A DNA stretch of 64,000 nucleotides from Crotophaga sulcirostris (taxonomy: Eukaryota > Chordata > Aves > Cuculiformes > Crotophagidae), in contig VYZB01000195.1 of assembly GCA_013397455.1 (NCBI GenBank), positions 1,559,998 to 1,623,997 on the forward strand, given 5' to 3'. This document shows positions 1 to 17,137 of the stretch, piece after piece. A program made the translations under genes and the position numbers. Under the pieces are notes generated by a model. That model was not told the DNA's origin. It saw only the letters and a program-made list of their open reading frames with translations, and ran no database searches. How positions within the stretch are numbered: position 1 is the stretch's first letter; the number at the start of each line of letters is the position of its first letter.

Positions 1-16
1 TGTGTGTGTGTGCGTG
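1..16. repeat. (TG)n microsatellite at window edge
   Basis: The first 16 bases are TG dinucleotides with one C interruption. The repeat is cut by the window start, so its full length is unknown. Confidence 0.6.
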
Positions 17-966
17 TATAGAAAAACTAAATACTGACAGTTACTGGTGTGGGACCGCAGGGTTTTTAGTGCATTGTGACTGTGTGTGTTTGTCCTGGGT
101 GAGAGTGGATGAGCTGCTCTAGTGTACATCCTGATTCGTGGTGTCCTGGCACCTTCTCCTGACTGCACTGACCTGTATCTGCATTGCACTGAAAGGTGCT
201 GTTCCAAAACCCTTCTCTGCCTCCTTCGGTAACGCTGTGACGCTGTCGGTGCCAGCGCGTTGTAGGGCCGAGCTGTGACATCTCGGTGTGTTTCTCTTCT
301 GGCTGTAGGTTCTCATCCTCTGGGCACCAGTCAGAGAACACAAGAGGCGTGAGGTGCGCGGCGCTCACGTGCACACAGAACAACTCTCGTAGGCCCCCGT
401 GGATTCACATTTGCCACGTCTGTCTCCTCTTTCATAACCTGCTCAAGTATTTTGTAATGAGAGTAGAGTTTTTTGATGAAAGAATGTTGGTTTTCTTTTT
501 CTTTTTGATGTACTTCAGCACCGTGGCCTGAACTTTGTTGGGTGAATTGTTGAGCAAATGAAAAACCCCGTGGCATAACTGGACTTTTTGTGTTGGTGAT
601 GGGCAGATGGCTTCTGACGGATGAATGATGCAAGGAAATAGAACAGTTCTCTAGATCTGATTGCAGTGTCTGATACTGGTGGGGAGAAGCTGATAGAAGA
701 GCACAAACCGGAGATCCCATCAGCCCCCCACGCTTCCCCGCCTTCCTTCTGGGCTTCCTCTCCCCTCACAGAATCTGTATTTGTAGTATATGTCTGTCAA
801 GAACAAGTTTTTGCTGCTTGCTCTGGAACGCTGCCGTACATCATCCTGCTTCTGCTTTCATGACAAAGAGCTTCACAATCCTTACCTGGCTTCATCCCTG
901 TCCTGCTGCAGGTGTGGCAGCACCAGGGATTCTGGATCGCCGGTGGCTTTTACAGGACAATCTGTA

Positions 967-1118
967 GAAATCGTAGAATCATGGAATGGTTTGGGCTGGA
1001 AGGGACCTCAAAGCCCATCCAGTTTCCAATCCCCTGCCATGAGCACGGACCCCTCCCACTGGATCAAGGTGCTCCAAGCCCCATCCAACCTGGCCTTGAA
1101 CACCTTCAGGGATGGGGC
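967..1118 (-). mobile_element. CR1 LINE fragment (antisense, 3' end)
   Basis: The segment reads as the reverse complement of a CR1 3' end: the 'agaatcatggaatggtttgg' type terminus, then the conserved 'cccatccaacctggccttga' and 'cagggatggggcagc' blocks. It breaks off at about 1118, where a CR1 piece in the opposite orientation begins. Confidence 0.85.
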
Positions 1119-1325
1119 AGCAGGAAAAATGTCTTTACTGAAAGATTGGTGAAGCACTGGAAGAGGCTGCCCAGGTCCGTGGTGGAGTTTCTGTCCCTAG
1201 AAGGGTTCAAAAAATGTGTAGATGTGGCAATCTGGGACATGGTTTAGTAGGAACAGTAGGGTTGTGCTGCTGGTTGGACTGGGTAAGCTTAGAGGTGTTT
1301 TCCAACCTTAATGATTCTATTTTTC
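1119..1325 (+). mobile_element. CR1 LINE fragment (sense, 3' end)
   Basis: Sense-orientation CR1 from the 'tgaagcactggaagaggctg' block to the end 'ttttccaaccttaatgattc'. It abuts an antisense copy with no spacer, forming a head-to-head composite. Confidence 0.8.
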
Positions 1326-2951
1326 ATTACTGGTCCTGAAATGAGTTTATATTGGATCTTGGGTAATGAAAACCCAGCATTTTCTCTATTTGTCCTATAA
1401 TGTACAACTCCTTACCTAGCTTCCTGCATCTTCTCTTAGAGCCACATTTTTGCAGTCACTTTTCTCTTCACATTTTCTATATAAAGCCCAGTTCGTCCCT
1501 CTCACATGTTAACAATTATATTTCTGTGATGATTATCGCTCTTCCTTTCTTGCTGTTTTGGGGCTGTTTAGATGTATGAATGTATAAAATATTATTTTAA
1601 AGTAACTCTAAATGAAGAAAGGTGCTATTTGGCAACTAATTCTGTTCCTCTTGAGTATCTTCAGGAAGACGATCTCTTGGTTGGGGGAATGTAGGTAAGG
1701 ATAACACTGGTTTAAGATTGCATTCAGAGCATCCCGTTGTGTACCCAGGAGGCTGAAGAGATGACTGTCGTACTCTGGTGTTAGTAAAGATCAGAGGGAG
1801 GTATGAAAGCATCACAGTCACAAAACCTGTAGGGTTTTCTGGCTTTGTCCTCAGTTATTTAGGCAGAAAAAAAGACTAAAAGTGATAATTCTGTTCTTTA
1901 CACTAAGCTAAAAGGCGAGTGCATTGGGAATGGCAGCGATTAAATTATGGGTCAGTAGAGTAGTGGCCTTTTTGTTCTAAGTCCTGTGAAGTGTATTCCA
2001 GCCTGGAAACTCAGTTTATACAATGTGTACGCGTTTAGATGTTCTATTTCTTATGCCAAGTATAATGTTAGAAAACTCAGTTGCAGTTGAAGTCTGGAAC
2101 ATGTTTTTTCCTGAAGTGCCACGTTTGCAAACTAAGTCTATGGTTGGAAATTCAAAGTGTGCCTTTTCCTGGTAATCACTAGTGAGAAGGCAAATCAGTC
2201 AGACAAATACTATTCTCAGTTGCCTTATTATTTCTGAATTACGGGCTTGCTTTGTTTTTTTTTTAAGCAGCCATGAAATCCTGTTGCCAGACTGAGTGAC
2301 TGAACTGAGGATGTTCTTCATCGTGCAGTTTGCAGATAAAGTGTGTGCAGAGAGAGGGAACGGTGGAAGTAGAAACCAGCGTGGCTTCTGTAAGGGTGAG
2401 AGTAAGATAAAATAAATCTTTCTGTTGGTGGGACCACAGTATATGGTTAGAGAACACCAAGGAGGTTATCTCCTCTAAGGAAGTGTCCATTTAAATTAAA
2501 GCCACTTCTCATTCAACGCTGTGATCTCTTAGGATATTTCCAACTGGGTGGAGATGCTGTACAAGGTCTTGGGTCCTGAGCACCGCGCGATCCAGACCGA
2601 CTCGAACGTGGGAGTTGTGTGCTGGTTAATATATGCTTGGGATATTCCAATGTTACACTGGCAGCGGGGTAGTGGTGACTTGTGAAAACCTCTGGATGGC
2701 CATGGAATAAATGTGTCATTATCCCAAGGTGCTCTCTGCTGGGGTGTTCTGTGTGGTCACCTCGGGACCTGTGTTCCCTTTTAGCTGACCTCAGAAGAAA
2801 CAAAAATGTCTGCACTGAAGGCACAGCCCTCCAGCATTGCCCAGCCCTCAAAATAAAAGTTTTGTTGTATTTTCCTGCTAAAACAGCAAGTAAATCTTGG
2901 AATGATAGGAACTGCGCTGGTCAGTTCAGATTTTATTGTGAAAAAGGATGG

Positions 2952-3165
2952 GGCATCCACAGCTTCTTTGGGCAGCCTGTGCCATTGCCTCACCACCCTC
3001 AGTAGAGAATTTTTATCCAAGAACTCATCTCAATCCCCCCTCTTTCAGCTTAAAACCCTTCCCCCTTGTCCTGTCCCTGCACTCCCTGATCATGAGCCCC
3101 TCCCCAGCTTTCCCGTAGCCCCTTTAAGGACTGAAAGGCTGCTCTGAGGTCTCCCTGGAACAAAT
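2952..3165 (-). mobile_element. CR1 LINE fragment (antisense, truncated)
   Basis: It contains 'gggcagcctgtgccattgcc', 'tctttcagcttaaaaccctt' and 'cccagctttcccgtagcccc', which are conserved blocks of antisense CR1. The 3' terminal hairpin and octamer region is missing. Confidence 0.8.
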
Positions 3166-5473
3166 CCATTGTGCTGGTTTTATCTTTGTTTTTTTATGAT
3201 CTAATAAAGAAGGCTCCGAATGTGCCTGTGTTTTCAGTTTTCACAGGAGGAAATTAAAATGTTCTTTTCCCTGGCAGTTTCTGTGAGGAAGTGAAGCAAT
3301 GAAACAGTGAAGTCTCGTCCCTACTCCACACAAAGTGGGGAAATACAGCTGAGCAATTTGGAGAAGAAAGGGGTTTTTAGATATGGTTAATTTTTAAACT
3401 TTGCAACAGAAGAAAATCTCTGGAATTGGAGTCTTCACAACTTAACTGAGCTGCTTGAATAATTATGCATCCCCTTAGGCTGAGAGGGCCTAGTCAGATA
3501 CATGAGGTTAAAGTAAATCAGGGGAAGAAGTTTCTTTTCTGCCTGTATCAGGGAAATAAGCTTAATTTTTCAGAGTAAAATCTTGTAGGTTACTAAAAAC
3601 TAATGACTCTGTGGAACAGAAAGAAAGGCTCTGATGTTACAGAGGTGATTACGTTGGGTTCCTGGTGGTCCTGTAACGACATTTTAGCTTTTTTTGAGCT
3701 GGGTCCATGGTGGGGGGTTGTTCTGAAAAACTTCATAAATTCTACTGTTTGGTTCTGCTTACTTTGTTCCTAACTTTAAGAGGAAGATTTTTGTGGGGAA
3801 GAGAACTGAACGACAGAGATAATTAACCTGAAAACAGAGATGAAGCTTTTCGAAGAGAAACACCAGATGTGATCTTTCTGGATCAGGGTGAAGATGTGGC
3901 AATTACCCTCTGCTGTTGGTACAACCTGCGCTTGGGTTTTGCCTTTTTTACCTGTTAAAATGTAGCATTCATTTCAAAGTCATGAACAAAAATAATACAT
4001 AATACTAGAAACCCCATTCTTAAGTGAATAAACCCATCTGTTTTAGTGCTTTGACTATATTGGCACAGTCTTTAGCAACATGATTTTTTAATTGACAGAG
4101 TTTATTCAGCCCACCTAGCATAAATGAAGCTGTATGGCTGCTATTGAAGGAGTTTAAGGTTTTTCCTCTTTAGAAGAAATAAGTGACATCGGTGTCGCTC
4201 CACCCGCAGCAGTGAATGTTGTGGTTATTCTCCTTTGTTTTAATGAACTTGCATGCTATGAGTAGTTACAGTGATTCAAACACTGCACAGATAAACAATT
4301 AAGAGTAATAATAAAGCAAGCAAACAGAACTACTTTTTTTTTAATACATTTTTAAATAGCTGAGTAAGCAGATGTAGGTTTTTTGTAGCTGTATGCAGTT
4401 TGGGACACTTGCACTCTGCCATATACTGTAATGTCATAAACAATAATGTATTTTTGATGAAGGATTAAGCAGGAGCCATGAAATCATAAGTAGGGAGAAT
4501 CCACTAAAAAACATGGTTTTAAAGAGTAATTCTTTCAGTTGAGGGGAGAGGATAGAAAATGTGAATCTAATCCTTTACAGTTTTTCTCCCCTGATACGGA
4601 AAACCTTCTTTAGAAGGTTTGGATCTTACTCTGATGTAGGGTGCAAGGTCACCGGCCTTTATAACAGGTTAGTCAATCAGACTTAAATGGCTAAATTTTA
4701 ATCTGCTAAGCTTATTAGAGAAACAACACTTGGATCGCTGCGGTTAAGTTTGTCACAAGTTGGAGTGTAACATCTCTTCCAGCTGTTAACAGTGGATCGT
4801 AGTTACATCAGTTTAGCCTTGAATTTAGCAGGGAAGTTGTGTCGTCGCATATTTCAGCTGCTTAAAAACTCTGTGCTGCTTTTTTTTTTCCAAACCTCAT
4901 ATTTGAAAGAATTTGATGAAGATTCTAACGTCGCAGTCTTTCGCTGTTGGAGACCTGTCTTCTGTTTCCAAGGCAAATGAATTTGGCCGCAGTAAGGTTC
5001 TTTTTTCCAGAAGACAGATGTGTGCATTTGAATTAGTTCCATGAATACTACATTCTCTTTGAATCGGGATTTATGTGTTAGTGTGTTTTTATGGGTTTGA
5101 TTTCTCACATGACCTTTACTGAAGGGCTGCAAACTGAATGGCAGGACTCACCTCGGTGGCTTTTGTGCTGCAATGCTTTTGTGTTGTGATATAAGATAGA
5201 AGCAACACCAAAACACTGACTCACGGATGCTTTGATAAAACAGTACATGTTAGTGTTTCAATTAATAGGTTAAAAATTACTGTTCCAGGACAGTTAGGGG
5301 AATGTTCAAAGAGTACTTTAAAATAGTAGTGGTCTTCTGAGTGCATTTATTAGCCATTTTGGTTTGTCTTCAGCCTTTCCATGTCATTTTCCCAGTACTG
5401 ATTAATTTTGCAAGTGATGTGAGCAAGTAAGGATGTGAAAATACAGACTTGAAAGACTGTTTGGTCTATTGTA

Positions 5474-5495
5474 TTATTTATTTATTTATTTGTTT
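5474..5495. repeat. (TTTA)n microsatellite
   Basis: A short run of TTTA tetramers, about five units, inside the probable DNAJC5 intron 1. Confidence 0.6.
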
Positions 5496-7089
5496 ACTTT
5501 AATTGCAGCATTAATTCTTTCAGTACTTGATACAATGATTTAGCTCCCATACATGATGGAGATGAATGATGAAGCGAGGTGTCCGAAAGGTGCCTGTTAA
5601 CAACAACTGAGCAGGATGCTGACAGCTCTGTCAGTAGAATTGTTGAAGAACAGTGGTTCTGCGTCTGTCAGTGGAGGTTACAGCTGACAGGAGGAACAGA
5701 TATGCTTTTTATCCAAAAGAATAGATCTGAGGATGTCTGATTTCTGTAAGGAAAGGTAGTATGTATCTCTTGGTTAGAGGAAGAAGAGATGCTGCACACT
5801 ATTATTGTGACAGTAAATGGGGAAAATGTAGTATTGGATAAAGTGGATTCCAATTTGCTGGAGAAACAAGGCTGGAAGAGCTGGTTTGGATATGAGCGAA
5901 ATGGTTGAAAGAAAAGATAAACTTTCTAAGTGTGTTCATTTACGGTGGAAAACTTATCATAATGTTAGTGTGTTGCTGAATTCAGTTTGCATTTGTGTAG
6001 CTTTGCTTGCCTTTATTATCTTCAGCATTCTTTCATCTTCTCTTCTGATTTTCATTACTTATATCCGTATTCTCTGATTCTTAAACAATTGCTTATTCCC
6101 TTTCTCAGACTTTTGAGTTGTTGTGGTTTTTGAAACCAGGTAACATCCATTAATCTTGATTTTAATGGCTTCCGTTTAGCGTCTGCCCTTTGAATTTCTC
6201 TCCTTTTGTTTGTGTTGTGAATATCCTGTCATAAGGAGGGAAGATATTTACCAGTAATTCCAGGCAGGGTATTATGTGGAGCTCTGGGTCAGTGGATCTG
6301 GCCGGCGGGATAATGAGATTGGATGGGGAGATCAAAACATTCCTGAGTCACTAAATTGGAATGACTGGTTGCACCAGAAACCACGGGAGCAGAACCCCAG
6401 CAAGGCATGGGAGGATGCGGTGAGCTAGGAGTGATGAGAAATGATCAGCACGGGTTTCTCGTGTACTTTGATTTTTATAAGAAATAGTTCCCTTTGGAAT
6501 TAATTTTGTACTTGTTCAGTTATTTCCAGCTGTAAATCAGACTTTCTGCTGGTGATAACTTTGCAGTGAGGCCTCAGCATGTGAGTTAGTGAACAACTGA
6601 TTTGCTTTTGTTTTGTCTTTAGGAGATTCCGTTTGAGGCGTGCAGAGGCTGTGACTGCTTAGCTTAACATATCCGAACCAGACACCAGGTAAGTGCTGTA
6701 GTTTTGATTTCTTGCAGCTAAAAAAATCCACTCATTTAAATGCAAAATAATGCCAAGGGAGCAAAGTTCAAAGTTTCTGACCTCACATAATACCTCACAT
6801 AGCCAAGTGTAAAACACCTCATGTTTTTCTTGATATTACATTCTTGGATGTGTTTCTCTCCTCTGCCATTTGAAAGTGATTTCTTTCACCCTAGAAAAAC
6901 ACCAGATTGTGAGAACGGCTCTGCCTGAATCGGAGACAGATGGACAGGGTGCAGAGGCCAGTGGCACTATCCCGTTTTTGTCATAAATCAATATTTACTA
7001 AAGTGTTTCCTGGCTTGGTGGTTTTATTTAGACTTTTACTAGTAAAAACTGATGGAGATGGAATAATTGACTTCAGGATTAACACCTGT

Positions 7090-7126
7090 AGCTCCGACTC
7101 CGGGCACTCTATGATTCTATGATAAC
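7090..7126 (+). mobile_element. Possible CR1 3' tail remnant
   Basis: Only the terminal 'ctatgattctatgat' motif, typical of CR1 3' ends, is recognisable. The upstream bases are too diverged to place, so this may be coincidental. Confidence 0.3.
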
Positions 7127-8184
7127 ATTAAAATTCTGGCAAATATTGTACCCCAGTGTCCTGTTGCAGTAGTATTTTAAAAGTTAATATAATTTGGTTT
7201 TCTCTGTCCTTTCTGATTTTTATCAGTGGAGCTGAACATCCGCAGCGCCTTTAAAAAGTGGCCTGTGGTCTGGTGAGCAGATCAGAGTGAGCAGAGCGAG
7301 CGGCTCTTGCCTGTGTGACTTGCATGGGAAAATAAACAAATTCATTGGAAATGTGAAAAGGGGATATTTTAGGCAACTTGGTACTTGACAGTTTCCAAGG
7401 GTTTGTTAATGAATAAATATTTGATGCGTCAGCCTTGAAGTGGAATGAGAAGTGCTGCAGTTTTCCTGCTTTCGGATGCTACTGACACGCAGGTATTGTT
7501 GGTACTGTCCATGGAATTAGCTCTCTGCCACAGCTGTAAGGCTGTTCCTTCTAGCAGGGATCCCAGCAGACCTGGCAGAAGCTAAGGTATCATCAGCTTC
7601 ATGAAACTTGATAGGATTCCTTTGGGAAGCTAAAAAGCAAATTAGCCTTTCTAAAGTTCAGTTTACCGTAGATGTATTTAAAACAGTAAGGATGGATTCC
7701 ATAAAACCCCTGAGGTTTAATCTTAACTCCTTTCAGCAACATGGTACCAGTTGCACTGACCTGGCGCTGCTGAAAACTGTTGCCTGTCCTGTTAAAGCTG
7801 ACTAACACAGGATATTCTGGTACGCAGATGGTTAAAAAGCAGGCTGTTTAATCCAGGGGATTACCTTTCCTCAGAGCCTTTGGAGAGAGAAACCTCTTCA
7901 GGGCATCCTGCTCAGTTAGAACACATAGCAGATGGCTTGATGCTGCTGAATGCAACACTTTCAAACACAGAGAGCAGTTTTCAAGTGTTGTGAATTAGAG
8001 CCACTTGTAACAACAGTAGGGTGGATGATGTCCTGCCTTATTAAGTACTCGGAACTTATGAAACAGGCAACAAAGGTGCAAGTTGTTTATTTGAAAAGCC
8101 AAAGGTTGCGTTCCTGGTAATAATGCTCTTCTGTTCCATTAAATATCACACTTGCCAGGTGATCTGAGGGCATACAGGGACAGG

Positions 8185-8275
8185 AAGAGAGAGTTGGGGT
8201 TGTTCAGCCTGGAAAAGAGAAGGCTCGAGGGAGCCCGAGGGCCGCCCTCCAGTACTGAAAGGGGCTCTCGCGAAC
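8185..8275 (+). mobile_element. CR1 LINE fragment (sense, internal)
   Basis: It contains 'gagagttggggttgttcagc', 'ctggaaaagagaaggctcga' and 'tccagtactgaaaggggctc', which are internal CR1 blocks, without the 3' end. Confidence 0.75.
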
Positions 8276-9164
8276 GCCCCGTTACACTGAACTCCAGGTA
8301 CCCTCAACTGTTCCAATTGAAGCAGTTAGAGATTGCAGCACGATTTAATTTCTCTGCTTTTGTTCTGGACAGGTAGACTGGTAGACTTCACCTGGATCAA
8401 ATTGAATTCCTTTTTATTAAATGAATTGGCCCTAATTTGACGTTATGTTGATGTTATTAAGCAGGATGTGGTGTATAATACCTCTGCTCTGGAGCATCTG
8501 TGCACCAAGGGGAGGTTGGGTTCATTTGAAATGAAGCATGTGATGCTTTTTACCTATTTTTAAAGACTTTTAAAGAACATGAACATTCATAATGCCCTTG
8601 AAGCTCCAGTTTGAAGTGATACTTTCGGAAGAGCTAAATTACCGTGTAAAATCTCAACCAGGATGCCTTTTTCCCCCCTTGATTTCTGATTAATCCCACA
8701 GGTCCCTGGCAAAGAGCAATGGTGACAGCCAGGCTGCCCCAGGCTTGATGCTGCTGAAGAGCTGCAGGAGAAGGTCCTGGGAGGGCTGTGAGGAAGCAGT
8801 GGTGGGAGAGCAGGAGGAGCCGGGGCCACGGTCGGAGTAGGACCGGGTGATTAGTTAGATTACTGGAGAGACGTCAGGAGCATCAGCCTTTGACCTCAGG
8901 ACTGGGACTGCTGGAGCAGAGGGGGCTGGGAGGCTGCGACCGGGCTGACGGATGGCTGTGGAAGGGAAAAGGCTGTTGCGGAGGGTTGTGCCTGGTGTGT
9001 CCCTGCACATGGTGTTTCCTTCCTGAAATGTTTTTTTCGTTTCACTGAATCCAATTGTGCCCGAATAAATGAATCAGTTTATTGAGTGCTGCCAGACACA
9101 ATATGTTTTCCTCTCATACAGAAACCTTTTGGGAGCTGAACAGTATCCGTTAAAGGATATTCTC

Positions 9165-9440
9165 AAGGAGTAATGGATTTAAACTAAGGGAGGGAAGATT
9201 TAGACTGGATATAAGGAAGAAAATTTTTGCAATGACGGTGGTGAGGCACTGGCACAGGTTGCCCAGGGAGGTAGCAGAGGCCCCATCCCTGGAAACATTC
9301 AGGGTCTGGTTGGATGGGGCTCTGAGCAACCTCACTGAGTTAAAGTTGTCCCTGCACTCTGCAGGGGGGTTGGGCTGGGTGGCCTGTAAAGGTGCCTTCC
9401 AACCCAAGGCATTCCATAATTCTATGATTCTAAAAGGAAG
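9165..9440 (+). mobile_element. CR1 LINE fragment (sense, 3' end)
   Basis: It runs from 'taaactaagggagggaagat' through 'gcactggcacaggttgccca' to the 3' tail 'attctatgattct'. The ORF-like stretch here is the remnant of CR1 sequence, not a host gene. Confidence 0.85.
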
Positions 9441-10274
9441 TAAAAGATTTTCTCTCCCTACCCACGCATTCACCTTCTAGAGTTGGGGTGTATTTTGAAT
9501 TCTTAGCCAAAGCATTGGGGTTTAGACCTTTTATTATTATTAATAGTTTACAGCTTCCTTATTAGGTAGCCTTTAATTAAACTTATCAGAGCTGCTAAAG
9601 ACTTCACAAAGGAAATCGGATGAGAGTTTGCCAGTTCAGAGCCACAGGATGCAGTGCCTGGTGTTAGAGTGACCTAAAGCTGGAGAGGCCAGATGTGGAA
9701 GAGCATTCAGTAGTGGGTCCTGAGATGAACAAGATCTCTATATGTGTCCTTGCCACCTGGTCCTGCTTGAGCAGGAATGGCAATGCCCTCATGTTGGTAC
9801 AGAGAGGTGTGGGTTTCGTGGAGCAGGTCAGCACTGTGGGGTCAGGCCAAGCACCGTGCGGTGCCAGGCAGCGTCCAAGACAGTTTCTTCCAGGTCGCCT
9901 TTCAAAAGCTGAAGTTATTAACTTTGTTGTGTAAGATAAAGGGTTAAATTAGAGAAGTCTAGTGCTTTAAATATCTTTTTCAAAGACTGCATAATCTGGT
10001 GTAGGCTAACTGTAATGACATAATCCAAAAATAGCCAATCGTCTCCCCTGTGATGCTCATCCTCGCTGTGGTTCTGCAGCTAAGGAACGGCAAACGCTAA
10101 TCGCCTCAGGGTGTCAGAGGACACAACCGTGTCTGCCTGTGGTGTGGCGCACGGGAAGCCTCCACGGCCTTTCACGTTGGAGTTGAGAGCAGGAAGTCAA
10201 TTCACCTTCATGAAGTGTGATTTTAACTACAGTACAGGTTAAATGTTTGAGTGATGGCGTTAAATTATAAAGTG

Positions 10275-10685
10275 AAGGGGCTGGAGCACAAGTGTTATGA
10301 GGAGCGGCTGAGGGACCTGGGGCTGTTTAGCCTGGAGAAGAGGAGGCTGAGGGGAGACCTCATCATTCTCTGCAGCTCCCAGAAAGGAAGTTGTGGTGAG
10401 GTGGGTGCTGGTCTCTTCTCCCAAGTAACAAGTGATGCGCTGAGAGGAAATGGCCTCAAGTTGCGCCAGGGGAGGTTTAGGTTGGATTTTAGGGAAAACT
10501 TTCTTCACTGTTGGAAAGCATTGGAAGAGGCTGCCAAGAGGAGCTGGTGGAGTCACAATAGCTGGAGGGATTCAAACATGTAGATGTGGCACTTCGGGAC
10601 ATGATTTAGTAGGCACGGTGCGGTTGTGTTGATCGTTGGACTGGATGATCTTGGAGGTCTTTTCCAACCTTAACCGTTCAATGAC
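10275..10685 (+). mobile_element. CR1 LINE fragment (sense, 3' end)
   Basis: About 410 bp of the CR1 end: 'gaggagcggctgagggacct', then 'ctggagaagaggaggctgag', then 'ggactggatgatcttggagg', then 'ttttccaacctt'. The terminal octamers are degenerate. Confidence 0.88.
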
Positions 10686-10980
10686 TATTAGGGACTGGAT
10701 TTCCCCTGTCTCGTGGGTAGGCATTCCCTCTTCCATAGTGGGACACACAAGCCTGGTCACACTGGATTTGCCTAAAGGATTTTGCTTGGCTTGGTGTTGG
10801 CAATGAGGTGGCAGGCTGAGTTTTGTGGGTGCGTTGAGGTTGTTTTATATTTTAATGTAACAGAATGTCTGCAATTGAAAATACAAATGAAATCACCGTG
10901 TGCAAAGTGTGGTGCAAAAGACAACCTCAACGGAACAGCAACCTGTCGACATTATTTTTACAGGTATAATCACAAATAAA

Positions 10981-11230
10981 TTCATAGAATGTCCTGAGTT
11001 AGAAGGGATCCACAAGGATCATTGAGTCGAGCTCCTGTCCCTGCACAGGACAACCCCAACATTCACACTGTGTGCCCAAATGCTTCTGGAATATTGTCAG
11101 GGTTGGCACTGTGACTGCTTCCCTGAGGAGCTGTTCCAGTGCTCCGCCACCTTCTAGGAGAAGAACCTTTTCCTAATGTCCAACCTAACGCTCCCCTGGC
11201 GCATCTTCCTGCCATTCCCTTGCGTCCTAT
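10981..11230 (-). mobile_element. CR1 LINE fragment (antisense, diverged subfamily)
   Basis: It begins 'ttcatagaatgtcctgagtt' and continues with a CR1 block carrying 'ctgttccagtgctccgccac' and 'aaccttttcctaatgtccaa'. It differs from the common copies in this window, suggesting another CR1 subfamily. It lies about 340 bp before the DNAJC5 start exon. Confidence 0.8.
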
Positions 11231-11566
11231 GATGGGTCAAATTGTCTTAATATGGAGACTAAGAAAGAAGATGAAGTGTTGTTAGAGCTGTACATATCTA
11301 TAGCTGTACCTCAGCTGCTGATTTGGGATTGGAAAGGAGAGTTGGGTAGGTACAGTCATTATTCCAGGATGCCTGCTGAACACGTAATAGTTATTTTGAC
11401 TGGTAATTCACTGAGTTTATAACTTTTTAACATCCACCTTTCTTTTCAAAAGACACTGAAACCTTATAAAAGATGAATTTTCACCTGGAAACTCTGGTTT
11501 CAAGGCTAATGTTATTAATGAGGTCTGTGTCCTTTGTTTAAGCATTTCCTAATCTCTCTTTGGCAG

Positions 11567-17105
<5,539 letters not shown>

Positions 17106-17127
17106 GTTAAGGAAACACTGTAATTAG

Positions 17128-17137
17128 AATAAATAAA
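17128..17137 (+). terminator. DNAJC5: Proximal polyadenylation signal candidate, DNAJC5
   Basis: Two overlapping AATAAA hexamers (17128-17133 and 17132-17137) lie 22 nt after the stop codon. Use of this site would give an mRNA with almost no 3' UTR. Confidence 0.4.

Larger units (their letters stand above)
1..11566 (+). other. DNAJC5: Probable DNAJC5 intron 1 (non-coding)
   Basis: No coding exon is recognisable in this stretch. It ends at a good splice acceptor (polypyrimidine tract then CAG at 11564-11566) directly before the DNAJC5 start exon. DNAJC5 in other vertebrates has a non-coding first exon and a long first intron, and no CpG-island-like promoter is visible here, so I infer that the first exon lies left of the window. 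The content is AT-rich unique sequence with CR1 fragments and simple repeats, listed separately. Confidence 0.6.
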
